From the NCBI GenBank assembly GCA_947649125.1, contig CANSQL010000019.1, positions 1 through 45,704 of the forward strand: a stretch of 45,704 bases of DNA, given 5' to 3'. This document shows, piece after piece, positions 41,062 through 45,704 of this stretch. Source of the stretch: an uncultured Erysipelotrichaceae bacterium (GTDB lineage: Bacteria; Bacillota_I; Bacilli_A; Erysipelotrichales; Erysipelotrichaceae). Position numbers and translations under genes: made by a program. Under the pieces are notes generated by a model that saw nothing but the letters and a program-made list of their open reading frames with translations, did not search any database and had not been told where the DNA came from. Position 1 is the stretch's first letter. Every line of letters starts with the position of its first letter.

Positions 41062-42021
41062 ATGAATAAGCCTTTTAAATCCATAGACGACCAATTTAAT
41101 CTGTTATTAAGTCGAGGTTTGAAATTTAGTGATGAAAACATAGCTAAAACATATTTATTAAGAAATAACTATTACAACATTTTAAACTGCTATGGTAAAT
41201 ACTTTGTTGATAAAGGAGATTACTATAAGCCGGGTACTAACTTCGATGAAATAACACGTGTGTATTATTTTGATAAAGAAATCAAAAATATATTTTTTAA
41301 AGCAATATTAGAAGCTGAAAAACATCTGAAGTCCTTAATTGCTTATTATTTTTCTGAAGCTCATAAAGATCAAGCTTATCCTTATCTAATCGCTACGAAT
41401 TTTAAACATACTGACATCTTGAATATAGCTCCTTTAATATCCTGTTTATCTAACATCATCAGTAAATATCAGAAAAAAGAATATCAAAACGCTATTAAAC
41501 ATTATATAACAAACTATCATAATGTCCCTTTGTGGATTTTAATAAATTATATGTCCTTAGGTCAAACTGTTACATTTTATAAAAGAATGAATACTAGTGA
41601 GCAAAATAAAATAGCAAAAGAGTTCAGTAAAATGATGGCGGAAAATATAGATAACGCCTCAGTAAGATTACAACCACAACAGCTGGGTATTATTTTGGAG
41701 AATATTTTAGAAATAAGAAATATTGTTGCGCATAATAATAGGTTACTTGAGTACAGATGTAGAAGAAATATCCCCTATCTCCCCATTCACCTCTCTTTAT
41801 CAGATATATCCGAAAATCAACCAAGACAAAATGTCTATCATGTATTTTTAGCCATGCAGTGCTTATTAACAAAAAATCAGTATGCTATTATGCACAACAC
41901 TATAAGATCAAGAGCCAACAATCTTAATCAAAACCTAACAACAATATCCTGTAATGATATTTTAATGTCATTAGGATTTCCTATTGATTGGTATAAGATC
42001 AATAAATTAAAACAAAACTAA
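41062..42021 (+). CDS. Abi_2/AbiF-type HEPN protein, probable abortive-infection toxin
   Basis: A 319-residue Abi family (AbiD/AbiF, Abi_2) protein. N-terminal motifs PFKSIDDQFNLLLSRGLKF and LLRNNYYNILNCYGKYF are typical. The HEPN RNase signature R-x4-H is seen in IRNIVAHNNRL near residue 225. A second conserved segment, LWILINYMSLGQTVTFY, lies near residue 160. Family members are phage-defence toxins thought to cleave RNA, and the AbiF branch has been reported as an RNA-antitoxin TA system and as a relative of the Cas13 ancestor. The two RNA copies directly upstream fit this. GGAGGAG lies 7 bases before ATG 41062. Confidence 0.85.
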   Translation: MNKPFKSIDDQFNLLLSRGLKFSDENIAKTYLLRNNYYNILNCYGKYFVDKGDYYKPGTNFDEITRVYYFDKEIKNIFFKAILEAEKHLKSLIAYYFSEAHKDQAYPYLIATNFKHTDILNIAPLISCLSNIISKYQKKEYQNAIKHYITNYHNVPLWILINYMSLGQTVTFYKRMNTSEQNKIAKEFSKMMAENIDNASVRLQPQQLGIILENILEIRNIVAHNNRLLEYRCRRNIPYLPIHLSLSDISENQPRQNVYHVFLAMQCLLTKNQYAIMHNTIRSRANNLNQNLTTISCNDILMSLGFPIDWYKINKLKQN

Positions 42022-42094
42022 GTCAGTTCATCTATTCAGAAAATATAAAAAAGCTGCCGCAAAATAATGAGAAAGATTTTTCTGCACTCTATCA

Positions 42095-42570
42095 TGCTTT
42101 TTGTACCTATTGTTTGAACCAAAACGACAACTGAATCTTTGCGGATTATCCTTAGGCGGTGTTTATCATTAGAATTTGCGAAGCAATATCCCGAAAAAGT
42201 AAACTCATTGATTATAATCGGCACACCGTATCAGATACCGAAAACACTATTCAAGTTACAGGGGATCGTCTTTCATCTGATGCCGAAATCCGTATTTCTG
42301 AAAATGGGCAATGACAAGAAAACATTTATCAACTTGGTTAATTCAATGGGCGCGCTAAAAATACATGAAAGATTGGATAAGATCACTTGTGATTCCTTAA
42401 TTTTATGCGGAATTAAAGATAAAGCAAACAAAAAGGGAGCCGTGTCCTTAAAAGAACATATAAAGAACAGTCAGCTTAAATTCATTGAGGACGCCTCTCA
42501 TGAGGTCAATATCGAAAATCCGGATAAGCTCGCTGAGATCATTTTAGAATTCTGGAAAAACAAGCAATAA
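42095..42570 (+). pseudogene. Decayed alpha/beta hydrolase remnant
   Basis: From 42131 one frame reads LNLCGLSLGGV, the nucleophile elbow (G-L-S-L-G) of an alpha/beta hydrolase. A one-base shift near 42161-42166 then moves the rest to another frame: LSLEFAKQYPEKVNSLIIIG up to the stop at 42570, including DSLILCGIKDKAN and the catalytic-His region DASHEVNIENP. The N-terminal half before about 42095 is missing. The gene is broken by truncation and frameshift. Its loss may be linked to arrival of the neighbouring abi locus. Confidence 0.75.
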
Positions 42571-42824
42571 ATACTGCATCCTATTTCTTATAACACCCCA
42601 ATCTCTCATTATGTAATAACAATGTATGCACATAAAACAGGAAACAGGCTCAAAAAAAAAACACTTATAAACGGAGATCAAAACAACGAAATTCCTTTCA
42701 TTTCATCACAGAGAAAATTAGGTGACAGGCAAAAGCATATTTTAAATACTACGTTTTACATAAGTTTAATCAAGTATAAATATTGAATCATGTTTTCCCT
42801 CATGACGACACTGAAAAATAATGC

Positions 42825-42830
42825 TATAAT
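42825..42830 (+). promoter_or_regulatory. -10 box of the WYL regulator gene
   Basis: TATAAT lies 30 bases before the start, with only a weak -35 (ATGACG at 42802). The remainder of 42571-42859 shows no gene. Confidence 0.5.
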
Positions 42831-42859
42831 AAAAGCAAGCTTATCCAACAGGAGAATAC

Positions 42860-43766
42860 ATGAAAAACAATCGATTATTCGCAATTATCTATCTGCTTTT
42901 AACAAATGAAACGATGACTGCCGCCGAACTGGCAGCCTACTTTGAAGTATCCACACGCACTATATACAGAGATATCGACGCATTAAGTGAATGCCGTATT
43001 CCGATTTATATGAGCAAGGGAAAAAACGGCGGAATTCGTTTGTTAGATAATTATAAATTAGATAAAGCACTGTTAAGTGATGAAGAACAAAAACAAATAT
43101 TGTTTTCGCTTCAAAGCATAAACAAGCTGGAAATTAATAACACTTCGACCTATGAAAAACTGAAACAAACCTTTTCCAAACAAGATACCGATTGGTTTGA
43201 AGTTGATTTTTCCGTATGGAGCAGATCTAAGCGACATCAAAAAAACTTTGAGCTGTTAAAAAAACGCCGTTATCAAACAACAGCGCATTACCTTCAACTA
43301 TTACAGCAGCTATGGAGAATATACAAAACGATATGCGGATCCCTATAAATTATGCTTCAAGCATAACGCTTGGTATTTATATGCTTATGATAATGATAAA
43401 AAAGCAGAGCGTTTCTTTAAAATACTGCGTATGAAGGATATTACACTCAGTGATGAAGTATTTGAGCGAAAAGCGACTGCTGTGACACTCAATCATAGCA
43501 ACTTGCCGAAATATGCTCCCAAGCTTGTTCATTTAAAGCTGTTAATAAATAAGCAACAGGCATATCGAATCTATGATGATTTTGATGAAGCTTCCGTCAA
43601 AATAAATGAGCACGGTGATTTTATAATCGACGTTGAATTTCCTGAAAGTGAATGGATTTACGGATTTATTCTTTCCTTCGGAAACGATGCCACCGTTTTA
43701 TCCCCCGAATATGTCAGAACTGAAATTATCACAAGGCTTCAAAAGAATCTAAATAATTATTTATAA
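42860..43766 (+). pseudogene. WYL-domain transcription regulator, frameshifted at an A7 run
   Basis: The first frame (from ATG 42860) encodes an HTH_11/DeoR-like winged helix (MTAAELAAYFEVSTRTIYRD) and the start of a WYL protein, ending at 43348. After seven A at 43258-43264 the natural continuation is one base out of frame: AVIKQQRITFNYYSSYGEYT, then KLCFKHNAWYLYAYD and the WYL C-terminal domain to 43766. With six A the whole reads as one protein of about 300 residues (TTA-AAA-AAC-GCC). It may be a real mutation, phase variation at the homopolymer, or a sequencing error. Confidence 0.85.
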
Positions 43767-43790
43767 TATGACAATACGTTGTCATATTAT
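43763..43790. promoter_or_regulatory. 12-4-12 palindromic operator
   Basis: ATAATATGACAA-TACG-TTGTCATATTAT is a perfect 12-bp inverted repeat. It overlaps the stop region of the WYL gene and the -35 region of a promoter with TATAAT at 43797-43802. There is no T-run, so it is more likely a repressor or activator site for the GyrI-like operon than a terminator. Confidence 0.65.
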
Positions 43791-43826
43791 GTTTGTTATA
43801 ATAGAATCATCGAAAGGAGTGAAAAC

Positions 43827-44465
43827 ATGAGCTTTGATTTTAAAAAAGAGTATAAAGAATACTATCTGCCGAAACAACAGCCGCAGACGGTATATATTCC
43901 GAAGATGAACTTTATCGCTGTAAAAGGAAAGGGTGATCCGAACCAAGAAAACGGTGTATATAAGCAAGCACTGGAAGCCTTGTATACGATTGCCTATACA
44001 ATCAAGATGAGCTATAAAGGGGAACATAAAATCAATGGCTTTTTTCAGTATGTGGTACCGCCGCTGGAAGGATTGTGGTGGCAGGAAGGTGTTTGCGGAA
44101 TGGATTATTCACGCAAAGATGAATTATGTTTTATTTCGATGATTCGCCTTCCTGAATTTGTCACAGAAAATGATGTCGCATGGGCAAAGCAAACAGCCGA
44201 ACAAAAGAAACAAAAGGATTTTTCTAAAGTAGCGTTCTTCACTTACGAGGAAGGAGAATGTGTGCAATGTATGCATATCGGCAGTTATGATGATGAACCT
44301 GCAACTCTCGCATTAATGGAACAATTCGCAGAGGCAAACGGTTATGAATGTGCCGTTAGTGATACATTGCATCATCATGAAATCTATCTGAGCGACCCGC
44401 GCAAATGTAACCCCGCAAAGCTGAAAACAGTAATTCGTCATCCGATCAGGAAAAAGACTGCCTAA
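43827..44465 (+). CDS. GyrI-like small-molecule-binding domain protein
   Basis: A 212-residue stand-alone GyrI-like (SOUL/BmrR effector-binding fold) protein: VYIPKMNFIAVKGKGDPNQENGVYKQALEALYTIAYTIKM is typical, then YVVPPLEGLWWQ and the C-terminal YLSDPRKCNPAKLKTVIRHPI. Members bind or hydrolyse small toxic molecules. ATG 43827 has AAAGGAG 7 bases upstream. It overlaps the radical SAM gene by one base (TAATG), so both are one unit downstream of the palindromic operator and the WYL regulator. Confidence 0.88.
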   Translation: MSFDFKKEYKEYYLPKQQPQTVYIPKMNFIAVKGKGDPNQENGVYKQALEALYTIAYTIKMSYKGEHKINGFFQYVVPPLEGLWWQEGVCGMDYSRKDELCFISMIRLPEFVTENDVAWAKQTAEQKKQKDFSKVAFFTYEEGECVQCMHIGSYDDEPATLALMEQFAEANGYECAVSDTLHHHEIYLSDPRKCNPAKLKTVIRHPIRKKTA

Positions 44466-45346
44466 TGGAAACAATACAAGCAAAATCGCTTCTTCATAAG
44501 ATTGCTCACGGTGAAATGTGGTTCGGCTCTGACTACAATATGAATCTATATCGAGGCTGCTGTCATCAATGTATCTATTGCGACTCCCGAAGCAGCTGTT
44601 ATCAGATCACAGATTTTAATTGCGTGAAAGTGAAAAAAGAGGCGCTTTTCATTCTTCAAAAAGAACTGAAGTCAAAAAGGCAGAAAGGCGTTATTCAGCT
44701 CGGAGCGATGTCTGATTCCTATAATCCTTTTGAACAAGAATATGAAATCACTAGAAACGCACTGGCTTTGATTGCGCATTACGGCTTCGGCTTATCACTG
44801 GAAACCAAAAGCAACCTGATCGTAAGAGACATTGATTACTTACAGAAAATACATCAAAATGCCGATATGATCCTTAAGCTGACGATTACTGCATACGATG
44901 ATGCATTGTCACAAAAAATCGAACCGGGTGTATGTGTATCATCGAAACGCTTTCAGGCATTAAAAACACTTTCTGCACAAGGCTTCTTTACCGGTGTTGT
45001 ACTTTCACCCATTCTGCCTTTTCTTACTGATACCGAGGAAAATATCAAAGCGATTATTCATGCCGCATATGAAAGCGGCGCAAGCTTTGTTTATACAATC
45101 GGCGGTGTTACGCTGAGAGAAAATCAGCGTGATTATTACTATGAACAGCTTGATCGATTATTTCCCGGCTTAAAAAATAAGTATCAAAACACCTACGGAA
45201 ATCGCTATTTATGCATGTCAAAAAATCGTGAGTTGATAAAAATGTTTCAGGCAGAATGTGAACAATACGGTTTGTTATACCGCATGAAAGATATTATTCG
45301 TGCCTATAAAAAAACACAGCCGCAACAATTAAGCTTGAATCTGTAG
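44465..45346 (+). CDS. SPL-family radical SAM protein
   Basis: A 293-residue radical SAM enzyme. The 4Fe-4S motif CxxxCxxC is in YRGCCHQCIYCDSRS. The following regions, VIQLGAMSDSYNPFEQEYEITRNAL and SLETKSNLIVRDIDYL, match the spore-photoproduct-lyase-like (SplB-like) family, and LSPILPFLTDTEENIKAI is the conserved late strand. The family includes DNA photolesion lyases, but short members like this have unknown substrates. Translation is coupled to the GyrI-like gene. Confidence 0.88.
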   Translation: METIQAKSLLHKIAHGEMWFGSDYNMNLYRGCCHQCIYCDSRSSCYQITDFNCVKVKKEALFILQKELKSKRQKGVIQLGAMSDSYNPFEQEYEITRNALALIAHYGFGLSLETKSNLIVRDIDYLQKIHQNADMILKLTITAYDDALSQKIEPGVCVSSKRFQALKTLSAQGFFTGVVLSPILPFLTDTEENIKAIIHAAYESGASFVYTIGGVTLRENQRDYYYEQLDRLFPGLKNKYQNTYGNRYLCMSKNRELIKMFQAECEQYGLLYRMKDIIRAYKKTQPQQLSLNL

Positions 45347-45391
45347 GTATCACCATACACATACAGACAATTAGATAGGAGCGTAATCTTT

Positions 45392-45673
45392 ATGTCAACA
45401 GAAAATATATTGAAAGCAGAGTTTATAGCCAATATACATAAGCTGCACACAACACCAATGGGTATTTCACGAATCAAACGCAATCTTGATTTAGAATGTG
45501 AGGATGTTGTCGCCTATTGCCAAAGTATCATAGCGGATCCGAATTGTTTTATTTATCGCTGCGGTAAAAATTGGTATTGTGATTTAAACGGTGTTGAAAT
45601 CACGGTGAATGCACATAGCTACACAATCATTACCGCACATAAGAAAAGCAATCGAGTAGGAGGGAGTGACTAA
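45392..45673 (+). CDS. DUF3781 protein with 3' end altered by an antisense group II intron
   Basis: 93 residues. The body (NILKAEFIANIHKLHTTPMG, IKRNLDLECEDVVAYCQ, NWYCDLNGVEITVNAHSYTI) is a DUF3781 protein, function unknown. Family members usually end just after the ITAHK segment, which is at about residue 83 here. From 45651 the codons lie in the 3' end of a group II intron reading on the other strand, so the last residues (about NRVGGSD) are intron-encoded. Whether the native stop was lost depends on the exact insertion site. TAGGAG lies about 11 bases before ATG 45392. Confidence 0.75.
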   Translation: MSTENILKAEFIANIHKLHTTPMGISRIKRNLDLECEDVVAYCQSIIADPNCFIYRCGKNWYCDLNGVEITVNAHSYTIITAHKKSNRVGGSD

Positions 45674-45704
45674 CTCCCGTCCTCTCACACCACCGTACGT
45701 GCCG
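45651..45704 (-). mobile_element. 3' end of a group II intron (domains V-VI), continuing past the window
   Basis: Read on the minus strand from the window edge: CGGCACGTACGGTGGTG with TGAGAGGACGG, the 3' half of a bacterial group II intron domain V. Then a domain-VI-like hairpin GGGAGT/ACTCCC (45662-45678) and the terminal CCTCCTACTCGAT, ending at about 45651. The intron body and any reverse transcriptase gene lie outside the window to the right. Confidence 0.75.

Overview
The window looks like chromosome from a low-to-moderate GC Firmicute, most probably an Erysipelotrichia-type gut bacterium. This is inferred from Gram-positive style ribosome binding sites, secG-rnr-smpB-ssrA synteny, an ECF-type riboflavin transporter under an FMN riboswitch, and NTGD-type surface anchoring. 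No 16S gene is present, so the taxonomy is an inference.

Layout. 1-4600: a large secreted repeat protein, cut by the left edge, lies downstream of an ECF sigma factor that carries its own C-terminal membrane segment. 4700-8100: an Rpn/PD-(D/E)XK nuclease gene on the minus strand is split by a 2.3 kb IS91-like element encoding a tyrosine recombinase and an HUH transposase; removing the element rejoins the gene in frame. 8200-15200: housekeeping genes (CBS-type pyrophosphatase, HtrA, L-lactate dehydrogenase, DUF368 lipid-carrier flippase, MalQ). 15400-20800: a cell-wall beta-helix protein, a degenerate GGDEF membrane protein, ketopantoate reductase and a small membrane protein. 20800-26100: a peroxiredoxin-like protein without its cysteine, then an overlapping operon mgtE-DUF1287-SDR-deoD-transglutaminase with a structured leader before mgtE. 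26255-31000: an unusual chaperone neighbourhood made of a ClpC-like ATPase with a dead second ATPase domain, a patatin phospholipase and a stand-alone divergent GroEL. 31000-35900: cardiolipin synthase, a degenerate M28-like membrane protein, a PHP phosphatase, a PPOX-family protein, and ribU with its FMN riboswitch. 36000-40800: secG, rnr, a CapA-like lipoprotein, smpB and tmRNA, i.e. a trans-translation and RNA-decay block.

40800-45704 is the accessory end. Directly after tmRNA lie two tandem copies of a small structured RNA, each with its own promoter element and terminator, followed by an Abi_2/AbiF-type HEPN protein. This is the best candidate for a noteworthy system: a likely RNA-antitoxin/HEPN-toxin pair with a duplicated RNA. 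It is flanked by a decayed alpha/beta hydrolase, a WYL regulator frameshifted at an A7 run, a long palindromic operator before a GyrI-like/radical-SAM pair, and a DUF3781 gene whose 3' end runs into the 3' end of an antisense group II intron at the right edge.

All functional calls come from reading translated motifs by eye. No database search, folding or expression analysis was run.
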